Positions 14,093 to 22,386 of a stretch of 23,424 bases of DNA are shown here, piece after piece. The DNA is taken from assembly GCA_002390025.1 (NCBI GenBank), contig DGRU01000228.1, positions 1-23,424 of the forward strand, in the 5' to 3' direction. The position numbers were made by a program, and so were the translations under genes. The DNA is from Lachnospiraceae bacterium UBA4380 (lineage in GTDB: Bacteria; Bacillota; Clostridia; Lachnospirales; Lachnospiraceae). Each line of letters starts with the position of its first letter. Within the stretch, counting starts at the first letter, position 1. The notes under the pieces were generated by a model. It did no database searches, was not told where the DNA came from, and was given only the letters and a program-made list of their open reading frames with translations.

Positions 14093-15493
14093 TTATGCCC
14101 TCCTGCCGGTCAGTTTCTGATACTCAAGGTCGATCTGCACCACCTGGTCCTCCTTGGGAATCTCTTTGAAAAAACTGACGACAAAGGGGATGCAGACCGC
14201 AGTTGTCAGCATATCCGACCACATCTGGGCGCTCTGAATTCCCAAAAGTCCCGCAAAGCGGGGGAGAATGAGCAGGAGAGGTACATAGAAGAGGCCGCTC
14301 CGCAGCGTGGCCAGAAAAGAGGCTTCCCTGCTTCTGCCGACACTCTGGAACATCATGTTGGCCGTCACGCTGAAGGCCTGGAAAAAGACAGCGACGCACT
14401 GAAAGCGCAGCGCGACAGCCCCGATCTCCACGACCCTTGGATCGTCGCGGAAGATGTGGACGACCGGAGCGGGCGCAATCATCCCCAGAATGCCCAAAGT
14501 CCCCAGTATGACCGCTCCCAGCCGGAATGTGAAGGAAAATGCCTCCCGCACACGGCTGTATTTTTTTGCCCCGTAGTTAAAGGCACAGACCGGCTGAAAG
14601 CCCTGGCCGATCCCGATCATGGCGGAGCCGATAAACATGGAAATGCGGCCCACGATCGACATGGCGGCAATGGCCGCGTCACCGTAGGGCATGGCGCAGT
14701 TGTTGAGCGTCATGGTCGCGATGCTGTTGAGCATCTGGCGGATCAGACTGGGAAAACCCACTCTGAGGATCCTGAAGAGTTCCCTGATATCTCTCGTATA
14801 GTTGCGGATGGAAATCCGCGTGATGGTCCTGCCCGACAGAAACATATAGAGCAGGATCCCGAAGCTGATGTACTGAGAGACGGCAGTCGACAGACCCGCC
14901 CCGTCGATTCCCAGCCCCAGACCGAACATGAGGATCGGATCGCCGATCATATTCAGCACGCCTCCGGCAACCAGCCCCGCCATGGCAAGAATGGCCTTCC
15001 CTTCGTAGCGCATGACATTATTGAGGACACAGCTGCACATCAGCGCAGGCCCCGAGATCAGAATATAAGTCGCATAGTTGCTGGAATAAGGAAGGATGGT
15101 GTCGGTACTTCCCAACAGCCGCATCAGGGGTCCCAGGAAAAAAAGGCAGAAAACCGACAGCACAAGGCTGAATCCCGCGGCAGTAAAGAAGGACGTGGAC
15201 AGCAGGCGGTCTGCCGTCTTCCTGTCCGCCCTTCCCAGATGCACGCTGATCAGGCTCCCCGCCCCGTGCCCCAGCATAAAACCGAAGGCCTGGATAATGG
15301 ACTGCACCCCGAGCACGATTCCGATCGCGGCACTGGCACTGGTCCCCAGTCTGCCGACAAAATAGGCGTCCACCAGGTTGTAGATCATGGTGACCATCAT
15401 ACTGATGACCGTCGGAACTGCCAGGGCCGGAATCAGCTTTCCGACCGGCGTCAGCACCAGCTTTTCATATTGGAGACGTTCTTTTTCTTTCAT
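14093..15493 (-). CDS. MATE-family multidrug/organic cation exporter
   Basis: This integral membrane protein of 466 residues has about twelve hydrophobic segments in two halves, typical of MATE transporters (Na+ or H+ antiport of cationic drugs). N-terminal features are LIPALAVPTVISMMVTMIYNLVDAYFVGRLGTSASAAIG. The second half has GFPSLIRQMLNSIATMTLNN and the family-typical GIGQGFQPVCAFNYGAKKYSRV. ATG at 15493 follows GAAGAAGGA; a GTG five codons upstream has no ribosome site. The substrate cannot be read from sequence. The leader lies in or next to a 28-bp tandem repeat, so the promoter must be within or beyond it. The YhaO-like gene follows after 27 bp. Confidence 0.92.
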   Translation of the reverse strand: MKEKERLQYEKLVLTPVGKLIPALAVPTVISMMVTMIYNLVDAYFVGRLGTSASAAIGIVLGVQSIIQAFGFMLGHGAGSLISVHLGRADRKTADRLLSTSFFTAAGFSLVLSVFCLFFLGPLMRLLGSTDTILPYSSNYATYILISGPALMCSCVLNNVMRYEGKAILAMAGLVAGGVLNMIGDPILMFGLGLGIDGAGLSTAVSQYISFGILLYMFLSGRTITRISIRNYTRDIRELFRILRVGFPSLIRQMLNSIATMTLNNCAMPYGDAAIAAMSIVGRISMFIGSAMIGIGQGFQPVCAFNYGAKKYSRVREAFSFTFRLGAVILGTLGILGMIAPAPVVHIFRDDPRVVEIGAVALRFQCVAVFFQAFSVTANMMFQSVGRSREASFLATLRSGLFYVPLLLILPRFAGLLGIQSAQMWSDMLTTAVCIPFVVSFFKEIPKEDQVVQIDLEYQKLTGRRA

Positions 15494-15509
15494 TTTTTCC
15501 TTCTTCACC

Positions 15510-15700
15510 CCCCGCAGACCCGGAGCGGGCGTTACTGCCCCGCATACCCGGGGCGGGCGTTACAGCCCCGCAGACCCGGGGCGGGCGTTACAGCCTCACA
15601 GACCCGGGGCGGGTGTTACAGCGTCACAGATCCGGAGCGGGCGTTTCAGCCCCGCAGATTCGGAACGGGCCTTTCAGCCCCGCGGACCCGCGGCAGGAGT
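15510..15700. repeat. 28-bp GC-rich tandem repeat, six full copies plus a partial
   Basis: Exact 28-bp units start at 15510, 15538, 15566, 15594, 15622 and 15650, with a degenerate seventh from 15678. A unit opens CCCCGCAGACCCGG and closes GCGGGCGTTACAG, and can form a CCCCG/CGGGG hairpin. There are no spacers, so it is not CRISPR. It fills the gap between the hydrolase stop and the MATE start. Confidence 0.92.
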
Positions 15701-15749
15701 TTGGCGTCCGGGCTGCATCCGCCCCGGCTTCAGCTGCCGCCGCGTCTCT

Positions 15750-16607
15750 TTATCCCTTGAGCCTTTTCAACTCGTAGAGGTCTGTTCTTCGGTGAGCCAG
15801 GAGCGGCAGCTCCCTGCGCACCTTATCCGCATAGTCGAGGTCGAGCTCTACGATCCGGATCCCCTCTTTTTCATCCATCTGCGTGAGGATCGTTCCCCAG
15901 GGATCCACCGCTATGGAATGGCCCCAGGAAATATAGCTGCTGTCCGGATCCCGGGCGGGTGCGGTGCCGATCACATAGCACTGGCTCTCAACAGCGCGCT
16001 GGCGGAACATGAGTTCCCAGTGGGCAGGCCCTGTAGTCATGTTGAAGGCGGCGGGAACCAGGATGACCTTTGCGCCGTCCAGCGCCATGAGGCGGGCAGT
16101 CTCGGGGAAGCGGAAATCATAGCAGATACAGAGACCGATCTTTCCGAATTCCGTATCAAAACACCCGATCCATTCTCCCGGAGAAAGTGTATCCGACTCT
16201 TTAAAGCTCTGTCCTCCCTCGACGTTGATATCAAACAGATGAGCCTTTCTGTGCTTGCCGATCTGTCTGCCGTCGCGGCCGAATACATAGGCCGTATTAT
16301 ACACGCGATCCTTACCGTCACTGCTTTTGCTGTTTCCCGCGCGGACAAGCTCCGGCATGCTGCCGGCAGACAGGTAGATACCGTATTTTTTTGCAAGGGC
16401 AGAGAGCGCCTGCCAGGACGGTCCTCCCTCAGCCTCCGCATAGAGGGGGAAATTTCCCGTCTCGTAGGGGCAGGCAAACATTTCGGGCAGGGTGACGAGG
16501 TCCGCCCCTTCCGTCTTCCCCGACGCAAGGATCTCCTCCAGCTGCCGGATATTTTTTTCCTTTTCCGCAAAGACCTTTGTCTGCAGAATGGCGGTTTTCA
16601 TTTTCAT
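15750..16607 (-). CDS. Carbon-nitrogen hydrolase (omega-amidase/nitrilase family)
   Basis: This 285-residue cytosolic enzyme has the nitrilase Glu-Lys-Cys triad: Glu42 in LVTLPEMF, Lys121 in GKHRKAHLFDI, and Cys162 in GLCICYDFRFPE. Sequence around these sites (PYETGNFPLYAE, VEGGQSFKESDTLSPG, NMTTGPAHWELMFRQRAVESQCYV) is closest, from memory, to Nit2/omega-amidases that hydrolyse alpha-keto-glutaramate or -succinamate, a metabolite-repair role. The length fits that family. ATG at 16607 follows AGGAGGA (16613-16619); an upstream in-frame start at 16661 would overlap the YybS gene. It lies 31 bp after that gene and is probably co-transcribed with it. Substrate assignment is moderate. Confidence 0.9.
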   Translation of the reverse strand: MKMKTAILQTKVFAEKEKNIRQLEEILASGKTEGADLVTLPEMFACPYETGNFPLYAEAEGGPSWQALSALAKKYGIYLSAGSMPELVRAGNSKSSDGKDRVYNTAYVFGRDGRQIGKHRKAHLFDINVEGGQSFKESDTLSPGEWIGCFDTEFGKIGLCICYDFRFPETARLMALDGAKVILVPAAFNMTTGPAHWELMFRQRAVESQCYVIGTAPARDPDSSYISWGHSIAVDPWGTILTQMDEKEGIRIVELDLDYADKVRRELPLLAHRRTDLYELKRLKG

Positions 16608-16638
16608 TGTTCTCCTCCTGAAAATCAGTCTGCCCGAA

Positions 16639-17628
16639 TCACCTGCGGTATTTCTGCTCACGCGCGATACGCTCGCCCAGTTTTCCCACTACCCAGTCAT
16701 GAAATCCGGTGGAGATGTAGACACAGCCCAGAATCATGAAGAGCTGGGGAAAGACAAAAAATCCCATCAGTGCAATAAGAACATTCAAAAGTCTGGAGCC
16801 CGGGCCGTAAGCCCGCAACAGAAGCAGGATGGCTATAAAGCCGAAACACAGGAGGTACATATAGGCGCAAAGGGTTGCGATCTGTCCGATCACGCGTATG
16901 ATCTCCTGCCTGCCTGTCAGCTCCGGCATGGCCATGGTCGAACCGTAGAGCACAAAAACTATGAGTGCAATGATCCCTGTCCAGCGGGGCGGATAATAGG
17001 ATGTGATCGGAGCGGGTTTCTGAATCTGGAAGCGCAGGCGGCGCAGGATTAGAAGGCTGAGCTGGCAGACTATAAAGCCCTGCACCACACCCATGAAAAT
17101 CATGGAGACAATGAAGATCCGCAAAAGTGTATCTGTCTGCAGAAGCAGTTCGATCGACTGCATCTGCTGCGCTGTCATTTTGACACCCGCTTTTTCGATC
17201 GCCTGGCGCATCATGGTCTGCATCATCTGCATGTCCTCCTGCAGATTGATGCCGAACAGCGAGGCAAGAACGATGCTGCTCAGTAGATTTGAGACGGCGC
17301 TCAGTCCCATGACCAGCAGCATGGTCTTGTTGGAATCCCGCTTTGCGTGCAGACAGCTTCCGTAGACTGCGCCGATGAAGGACTGGGTGACAGCGTAAAA
17401 GGCGGAAGTAAAGATTCCGCAGACTATGGAGATCAGCACCGTGCACACGAAGACAGGCAAGCTGTCCTTCCATCCGTATCTCGCCGAAAATGCCACCATC
17501 GGGATCGGGAACAAAAAGATAAAGGTTTCTTCCAGCATTCCGCCCGTCTGGCGGTTGAGCAGGAGCAACACGCCGAAAATGGCGACCAGCAGGGCTCCGA
17601 ATGTCAGTTTCTGTGTATTTTCATTCAT
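16639..17628 (-). CDS. YybS-family (DUF2232) polytopic membrane protein
   Basis: This 329-residue membrane protein has about eight hydrophobic segments: TFGALLVAIFGVLLLLN, FLFPIPMVAFSARYG, LPVFVCTVLISIVCGIF, and others in the C-terminal half (IIALIVFVLYGSTMAM, LNVLIALMGFFVFPQLFMIL). The FPIPM motif and the C-terminal LLNVLIALMGFFVF..QLFMILG pattern are those of DUF2232/YybS proteins of Firmicutes, whose biochemical role is not established. The start has only a weak purine-rich site (AAGAAGAAAG). It is first in a likely unit with the hydrolase downstream. A C/T-rich repeat lies immediately upstream. Confidence 0.82.
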   Translation of the reverse strand: MNENTQKLTFGALLVAIFGVLLLLNRQTGGMLEETFIFLFPIPMVAFSARYGWKDSLPVFVCTVLISIVCGIFTSAFYAVTQSFIGAVYGSCLHAKRDSNKTMLLVMGLSAVSNLLSSIVLASLFGINLQEDMQMMQTMMRQAIEKAGVKMTAQQMQSIELLLQTDTLLRIFIVSMIFMGVVQGFIVCQLSLLILRRLRFQIQKPAPITSYYPPRWTGIIALIVFVLYGSTMAMPELTGRQEIIRVIGQIATLCAYMYLLCFGFIAILLLLRAYGPGSRLLNVLIALMGFFVFPQLFMILGCVYISTGFHDWVVGKLGERIAREQKYRR

Positions 17629-17640
17629 GTCTTTCTTCTT

Positions 17641-17805
17641 TCTCTTCAGGCCATGACTTCTTTCTCTTTTCGACTATGTCTTTTGACTATGACCTCTTTC
17701 TTTTTTCGACTATGTCTTCTGCCTCTTTTGACCGCGTCTTCTATCTCTATCGATCGTATCTTATATCTCTTTTGACCGCGTCTTCTATCTCTTTTGACCG
17801 TGCTG
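17641..17805. repeat. Degenerate C/T-rich repeat upstream of YybS gene
   Basis: CTCTTTTGACCGCGTCTTCT occurs at 17723 and 17766, with a shorter copy (CTCTTTTGACCG) at 17789. Related TTCGACTATGTCTT units occur near 17668 and 17705. The stretch is almost purely C/T-biased on the plus strand. It is likely non-coding leader sequence. The rest of the gap (17806-17925) shows no feature. Confidence 0.65.
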
Positions 17806-17925
17806 CCCGTCGGAGTATCCGCACCTGCTCCGACCTGCTCCGCATGGGCATGAAGCATTTTTCTCTGCTCCGAAAGCAGCGGAGGATCAGCGCAGGTCCG
17901 GGGCGCACAGGACGAACCGGGCTTC

Positions 17926-18471
17926 TCAAAGAGAATCCAGAATCACGCGCCAGGCCTCCTGCAGCCGGTCCATATTCCAGGCAGCATTGGCAGGACTTGT
18001 GGAAGGCAGAATCACCGCCTTCGCGCAATCACCGTAGATCTCCCGCAGAGGCTTCTCATGATATTTCCGATAGAGTTTTCCTGCAGTCTGGCCGTTGACG
18101 TAAACCTGCCGGATCTGCGCCCCGTCCAGGATCTGCCGCAGATCATTGGGCACTGCATTGCGGATACTTGCATCTGAAGAACCGAAAATTTCACAGGAAG
18201 CGATCACATCCCACACAGCGATCCCATGTGCCAGCAGAAATGCCCTTCGCTCCGCAATCGTCTCCGGAAAAGGAGCTCCAAGCAGCAGGCTCAGCAGCTT
18301 CCAGAAGCGGTTCTGCGGATGCCCGTAAAAAAAGGCAGTCTCCCTGGACTTGACAGAGGGGAAACTCCCCAGGATCAATATTCTTGAATCCGCACTGTAC
18401 AGAGGCGGAATCGGGTGCAGGATCCGTTTTCGCGGCTCATTTTTTTCTGTTTTTTTCATCACTGTGGTCAT
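17926..18471 (-). CDS. DNA-deoxyinosine (hypoxanthine) glycosylase, UDG superfamily
   Basis: This 181-residue protein has uracil-DNA-glycosylase-fold motifs. ILILGSFPSVKSRE (31-44) is the motif 1 region. YGHPQNRFWKLL (49-60) follows and is typical of the Mug/HDG branch. LPSTSPANA (155-163) is the C-terminal motif. This combination matches family 6 hypoxanthine-DNA glycosylases, which remove deaminated adenine in base excision repair. The length fits the family. Residues 1-15 are Lys-rich and possibly non-conserved; ATG at 18471 has AGGTGG upstream, and another ATG lies at 18459. The gene is divergent from the alpha-glucosidase gene and appears monocistronic. Confidence 0.88.
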   Translation of the reverse strand: MTTVMKKTEKNEPRKRILHPIPPLYSADSRILILGSFPSVKSRETAFFYGHPQNRFWKLLSLLLGAPFPETIAERRAFLLAHGIAVWDVIASCEIFGSSDASIRNAVPNDLRQILDGAQIRQVYVNGQTAGKLYRKYHEKPLREIYGDCAKAVILPSTSPANAAWNMDRLQEAWRVILDSL

Positions 18472-18568
18472 ACTCCCACCTTTTTAAATATGTATGAATA
18501 ATACGGCAATTTTATTACAAGTTCAACCAAATACAGCCGTCTCCCGCGTCTCCCCCAGTCTCTCCCGG

Positions 18569-18597
18569 ACTCCCCCAGGCTGTTCACGGCAGTTCAC
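18569..18597. repeat. Operator-like 29-bp direct repeat, copy 1
   Basis: This starts ACTCCCCCAGGC and ends GGCAGTTCAC. It matches the copy at 18635-18663 at 28 of 29 positions. The two starts are 66 bp apart. Confidence 0.85.
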
Positions 18598-18634
18598 TTT
18601 TTCGTATCCGAAGTGCTCCGCATTCTTTCCCCAT

Positions 18635-18663
18635 ACTCCCGCAGGCTGTTCACGGCAGTTCAC
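18635..18663. repeat. Operator-like 29-bp direct repeat, copy 2
   Basis: The second copy of the repeat overlaps the predicted -35 element of the alpha-glucosidase promoter (18659-18664), consistent with a regulator-binding site. Confidence 0.85.
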
Positions 18664-18687
18664 CGCCTCTCCTGTTTCTGCTATAAT
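18659..18687 (+). promoter_or_regulatory. Predicted promoter of alpha-glucosidase gene
   Basis: TGC-TATAAT (18679-18687) is a perfect extended -10. TTCACC (18659-18664) lies 17 bp upstream as a weak -35. The strong -10 with a poor, repeat-covered -35 suggests activator or repressor control, plausibly by sugar. Confidence 0.6.
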
Positions 18688-18948
18688 GGCAGTATACGGG
18701 GCCGGAGCTCTCTTTCGCCAGGCGCCCCGGTCACGCCGGATCCCTAAATTGCATGCCCGCCGCATCAGTGCAGCTCATCTACACCCTTCTTTTTCGACCT
18801 GTCACTCGCCAGAGCTGCATCCCGCAAAGAGAAATACGCAAAAGCCTTTTCTCTGATGCGATCACAGGATGTATGCGCCGACTCACGGCAATACAGCCGG
18901 AATGCGGCTCCCATACCCATTCCCATACCCATAATGGAGGTTTCCCAA

Positions 18949-20727
18949 ATGAAAAGACAGTGGTGGCACGATAAAGTCGCGTATCAGATTTATCCCAAAA
19001 GCTTCTATGATTCCAACGGCGACGGGATCGGAGATATCCCGGGCATCATTGAAAAACTCGACTACCTCAAAGATCTCGGCGTGGATATCATATGGCTCTC
19101 CCCGGTCTACCGCTCTCCCCTGGCCGACCAGGGTTACGACATCTCTGATTACTATGAGATTGACCCGCGCTTCGGTACCATGGAGGACATGGACCGCCTT
19201 CTGCGGGAGGCGAAAAAACGGGACCTCTACATCGTCATGGACCTGGTCGTAAACCACTGCTCCGACGAACACGAATGGTTCAAAAAAGCCTGCGCAGACC
19301 CCGAGGGGGAATACGGACAGTACTTCTATCTTCGGAAACTGGAAAAGGCACAGGCTCCTGTCCCCGGTTCAGGCTTAGAGACGGAGTATTCCGTCTGCTC
19401 ACCCGACGGCTATGTCCTGCCCTGCAACTGGCGCTCCTATTTCGGCGGTCCGGTCTGGGAGAAACTTCCCGGGCACGAGGACTGGTTCTATCTGCATGTT
19501 TTTCACAGAAAACAGCCCGATCTCAACTGGGAGAACCCCAAAGTCCGCGAAGAAATCTACACCATGATCAACTGGTGGCTGGACAAGGGTCTTGCCGGCT
19601 TCCGGATCGATGCCATCATCAACATCAAAAAGGCCCTGCCTTTCCGCAGCTATGCACCCGACCGCGCGGACGGGCTCTGCACCATCGGCCGCATGCTGCA
19701 GGAGGCCTCCGGTGTGGGAGAATTCCTGGGTGAAATGCGCGACCGGACCTTTAAGCCCCATCAGGCCTTTACCGTCGGAGAAGTCTTCAATGAAAAAGCG
19801 GAGGAATTGCCCGCCTTCATCGGAGACAACGGCTATTTCTCCTCCATGTTTGACTTCTCGGAGACTGTCTGGGGCAGCTCTCCGGCCGGCTGGCACAAGA
19901 ACAAAGGCATTACGCCCGATGACTACAGACAGTGTCTTTTCGACACACAGAAAAAAGTCGCGGACATCGGTTTTATTTCCAACATCATCGAAAACCACGA
20001 TGAGCCCCGGGGCGTCAGCCGTTACATCCCCCCGCAGGATATGCAGAGCATGGATGAAGAGATGCGGCTCACAGCCAAAAAGGCCCTGGCCGCCGTCTAT
20101 TTCTTTGTAAAAGGCCTGCCCTGGATCTACCAGGGACAGGAGATCGGCATGGAGAATTACCCCCTGCAGAGCATCGACGAGGTCGATGACATCGCCTCCC
20201 TGGACGCCTGGAAAGTCATGCGCCGGCAGGGAGTCTCCGAGCAAGATGCCCTGCGCGCCATCGAGCGCAACGGCCGCGACAACGCCCGCACGCCCTTCCA
20301 ATGGAGCGCCGCCCACGCCGCCGGCTTCACCACCGGCAGGCCCTGGCTGCAGGTCAATCCGAATTTCACAAAGATCAACCTGGAACAGCAGGTCAAGGAT
20401 CCCGCGTCCCTTTTCCGCTTCTACCGGGACCTGATCGCCCTGCGCAAAAACCCGCAGTACAGCGAAACTCTGCTATACGGCTCCTTCGAGCCCTACCTGG
20501 CAGATGAATCCTGCATCCTCTCCTATCTGCGCCGCTCCTCCGGACAGACGATCCTCGTACTCTCCAACTACGGAAAAGAGACGCGCACCCTCCCCCTGCC
20601 CGCAAAGGCCAAAAAGATCCTGCTCGACAACTGCCCGGGCAGAGACCTTCCGGTCACGGACCGCAAGATCACCCTTTCGGGATACCGCACCGTGGTAATG
20701 GAATTGTCAGGGGGACGGTTCTTTTGA
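18949..20727 (+). CDS. GH13 alpha-glucosidase (oligo-1,6-glucosidase type)
   Basis: This 592-residue cytosolic enzyme releases glucose from short alpha-glucosides such as isomalto-oligosaccharides. GH13 signatures are present in order: VAYQIYPKSFYDSNGDGIGD near the N terminus; DLVVNH; GFRIDAIINIKK with nucleophile Asp221; VGEVFNE with acid/base Glu278; and ENHDEPR with Asp351. PFQWSAAHAAGFTTGRPWLQVNPNF follows. The pattern fits subfamily 31 (MalL/DexB/TreC-like); exact specificity is uncertain. ATG at 18949 follows TGGAGG (18935-18940). The C-terminal SGGRFF and the stop codon come from a REP-like repeat, so the ancestral end was probably near MEL. The gene has its own promoter with operator-like repeats. 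No sugar transporter is adjacent. Confidence 0.92.
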   Translation: MKRQWWHDKVAYQIYPKSFYDSNGDGIGDIPGIIEKLDYLKDLGVDIIWLSPVYRSPLADQGYDISDYYEIDPRFGTMEDMDRLLREAKKRDLYIVMDLVVNHCSDEHEWFKKACADPEGEYGQYFYLRKLEKAQAPVPGSGLETEYSVCSPDGYVLPCNWRSYFGGPVWEKLPGHEDWFYLHVFHRKQPDLNWENPKVREEIYTMINWWLDKGLAGFRIDAIINIKKALPFRSYAPDRADGLCTIGRMLQEASGVGEFLGEMRDRTFKPHQAFTVGEVFNEKAEELPAFIGDNGYFSSMFDFSETVWGSSPAGWHKNKGITPDDYRQCLFDTQKKVADIGFISNIIENHDEPRGVSRYIPPQDMQSMDEEMRLTAKKALAAVYFFVKGLPWIYQGQEIGMENYPLQSIDEVDDIASLDAWKVMRRQGVSEQDALRAIERNGRDNARTPFQWSAAHAAGFTTGRPWLQVNPNFTKINLEQQVKDPASLFRFYRDLIALRKNPQYSETLLYGSFEPYLADESCILSYLRRSSGQTILVLSNYGKETRTLPLPAKAKKILLDNCPGRDLPVTDRKITLSGYRTVVMELSGGRFF

Positions 20728-20729
20728 CA
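20705..20729 (+). repeat. REP-like palindrome overlapping the alpha-glucosidase stop
   Basis: This 25-nt element has TGTCA/TGACA ends around a GGGGGACGGTT core. It encodes the last residues and the TGA of the alpha-glucosidase gene. Confidence 0.9.
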
Positions 20730-20736
20730 CTTTCAT

Positions 20737-20761
20737 TGTCAGGGGGACGGTTCTTTTGACA
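20737..20761 (+). repeat. REP-like palindrome, direct copy
   Basis: This is an identical 25-nt element 32 bp downstream in the same orientation, separated by CTTTCAT. Confidence 0.9.
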
Positions 20762-20804
20762 CTTTTTCCCCGGACTCGTGGAACTGCCCTCGGGTTTCAT
20801 CCTG

Positions 20805-20833
20805 TTGACGGAAAAAAATCATGTGGTTATAAT
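20805..20833 (+). promoter_or_regulatory. Promoter of sstT
   Basis: TTGACG (20805-20810), a 17-bp spacer and TATAAT (20828-20833) form a near-consensus sigma-A promoter. The predicted leader of about 143 nt begins with a hairpin, GCCGTCAG (20841-20848) pairing with CTGGCGGC (20859-20866). Confidence 0.85.
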
Positions 20834-20982
20834 AGTCAAAGCCGTCAGTTCGTAAGGCCTGGCGGCTGTCTCTTTTATTGCGGCAATGAATGCTTCACCG
20901 CGCAAATTCTGCGGCGGATCCTGAATGACCGGCATTAAAAGGGGAAAATGAAATTCTATTTTTAAAGGGGGTTTACCACTTC

Positions 20983-22275
20983 ATGAATGCACTCAAATTC
21001 ATAGCGAAAAAGTATTCCGAAACCAGTCTGATCCTTCGGATCGCAATCGGAATTGTCATCGGCGCCATTCTCGCCGTAGCACTGCCCAAGGCGACCTTCA
21101 TCGGCATCTTCGGTGATCTGTTCGTCGGCGCCCTGAAGGCAATTGCTCCGGTCCTGGTCGCCGTGCTCGTCATGAGCTCTCTGTGCCAGGGCTCTTCCAA
21201 GCTTGACAGCCGTTTCGGACTGGTCATCTTCCTGTATATGCTCACCACATTTCTGGCTGCTTTTATCGCTGTCCTCTTCAGCTTTGCTTTCCCCCAGACC
21301 CTCGATCTGGCTGTCGACAGTGTAGAACAGGCAGCTCCCGGCGGCCTCGGAGAAGTCCTTTACAATCTTCTCATGAACATTATTGTCAACCCGATTCAGG
21401 CCACGGTCAGCGCAAACTATATGGGCATCCTCTTCTGGTCCGCAATCATGGGCATGGCTCTCAAGGGCTTCGCCTCTGACACAACCAGACAGTTCCTCAG
21501 CGATATCGCCGAGGCAGTTTCCCAGGGCGTCCGCTGGATCATCAACCTCGCTCCCTTCGGTATCTGCGGTCTGGTCTACTCCACCGTCACCGGCAGCGGC
21601 TTCAAGGCCTTTATGGGTTACGGCAAGCTCCTTGCAGTGCTGGTAGGCTGCATGCTGACTGTCTCCCTGATCATCAACCCGATCATTGTAGGATTCATCC
21701 TCAAGACAAATCCCTATCCGCTGGTCTGGAAATGCCTGCGCCAGAGCGGCTTCACCGCCTTCTTCACCAGAAGCTCCGCCGCAAACATTCCCGTCAACAT
21801 GGAGCTCTGCGAGGAGCTTGGCCTGGATAAAGACGTCTATTCCGTCTCCATCCCGCTGGGCGCAACCATCAACATGGACGGCGCCGCGATCACCATCACT
21901 GTTATGACACTTGCCGCCGCCAATACAGTCGGCGTCGAGGTAAGCTTCGGAACCGCCATTGTCCTGTCCGTTCTCTCCGCCCTTGCAGCCTGCGGCGCAT
22001 CGGGCGTTGCCGGCGGATCTCTGCTTCTGATTCCCATGGCCTGCTCCCTGTTCGGCATTTCTCCTGATGTCGCCATGCAGGTTGTCGGCGTCGGCTTCAT
22101 CATCGGCGTTGTTCAGGACAGTGTCGAGACTGCCCTTAACTCCTCCGGTGACGTTCTCTTCGCAGCCACTGCCGAGTATGCAGAGTGGCGCAAAGAAGGC
22201 CGTCCGCTGCCGGATTTCCTCGGCGGAAGCAAAGCCGGCAAAAATAAGAAGCGCAAAGGCAAATACAGCAGATAA
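20983..22275 (+). CDS. sstT: Sodium:serine/threonine symporter SstT
   Basis: This 430-residue protein of the dicarboxylate/amino acid:cation symporter (glutamate transporter-like) fold takes up serine and threonine with sodium. It has about eight membrane segments plus two re-entrant loops. Key motifs are FFTRSSAANIPVNMELCEELG (the serine-rich hairpin region) and SIPLGATINMDGAAITI (the NMDG substrate/Na+ site), then ACGASGVAGGSLLLIPMACSLFG and VGFIIGVVQDSVETALNSSGDVLF, which are characteristic of SstT. The tail (GSKAGKNKKRKGKYSR) is basic. ATG at 20983 follows AAAGGGGG (20964-20971) at a rather long 11-bp spacing. It is transcribed from its own strong promoter and followed by REP-like repeats. 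Confidence 0.95.
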   Translation: MNALKFIAKKYSETSLILRIAIGIVIGAILAVALPKATFIGIFGDLFVGALKAIAPVLVAVLVMSSLCQGSSKLDSRFGLVIFLYMLTTFLAAFIAVLFSFAFPQTLDLAVDSVEQAAPGGLGEVLYNLLMNIIVNPIQATVSANYMGILFWSAIMGMALKGFASDTTRQFLSDIAEAVSQGVRWIINLAPFGICGLVYSTVTGSGFKAFMGYGKLLAVLVGCMLTVSLIINPIIVGFILKTNPYPLVWKCLRQSGFTAFFTRSSAANIPVNMELCEELGLDKDVYSVSIPLGATINMDGAAITITVMTLAAANTVGVEVSFGTAIVLSVLSALAACGASGVAGGSLLLIPMACSLFGISPDVAMQVVGVGFIIGVVQDSVETALNSSGDVLFAATAEYAEWRKEGRPLPDFLGGSKAGKNKKRKGKYSR

Positions 22276-22293
22276 CTGATTGTCAGGGGTGGT

Positions 22294-22352
22294 TGTCAGG
22301 GGGACGGTTCCTTTGACAACACTGAAGTGTCAGGGGGACGGTTCCTCTGACA
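22294..22352 (+). repeat. Two REP-like palindromes downstream of sstT
   Basis: There are 25-nt elements at 22294-22318 and 22328-22352, both in the GGGGGACGG orientation, separated by nine bases. A partial start, TGTCAGGGGTGG, lies at 22281. Confidence 0.9.
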
Positions 22353-22386
22353 ACACTGAACCCTAAAATTTTACGTCAATGATAAG

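Larger units (their letters stand above)
18472..18948. other. Divergent intergenic region upstream of alpha-glucosidase
   Basis: These 477 bp hold the AT-rich promoter area of the glycosylase gene (18480-18530), two 29-bp direct repeats, a promoter for the alpha-glucosidase and a roughly 255-nt leader. The leader ends in a CCCATACCCATT-type short repeat (18910-18932). I see no gene; open frames here follow the repeats. Confidence 0.55.

Noticed and set aside
15510..15700. CRISPR array
   Set aside because: Units are contiguous 28-bp repeats without unique spacers, and no cas genes are present.
14036..15760. A 574-codon plus-strand open frame
   Set aside because: It is antisense to the MATE gene, has no ribosome site, a composition (His/Gln/Arg/Pro-rich) typical of GC-rich antisense frames, and runs into the 28-bp repeat.
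18494..18856. A 120-codon frame upstream of the alpha-glucosidase
   Set aside because: Its sequence is simply the translated 29-bp direct repeats and promoter; no ribosome site.
20705..22352. REP-like elements as rho-independent terminators of the alpha-glucosidase and sstT genes
   Set aside because: They lack following T-runs, occur in both orientations around the transposase and are nearly identical at unrelated genes; a REP origin explains them better, though they might still slow transcription.
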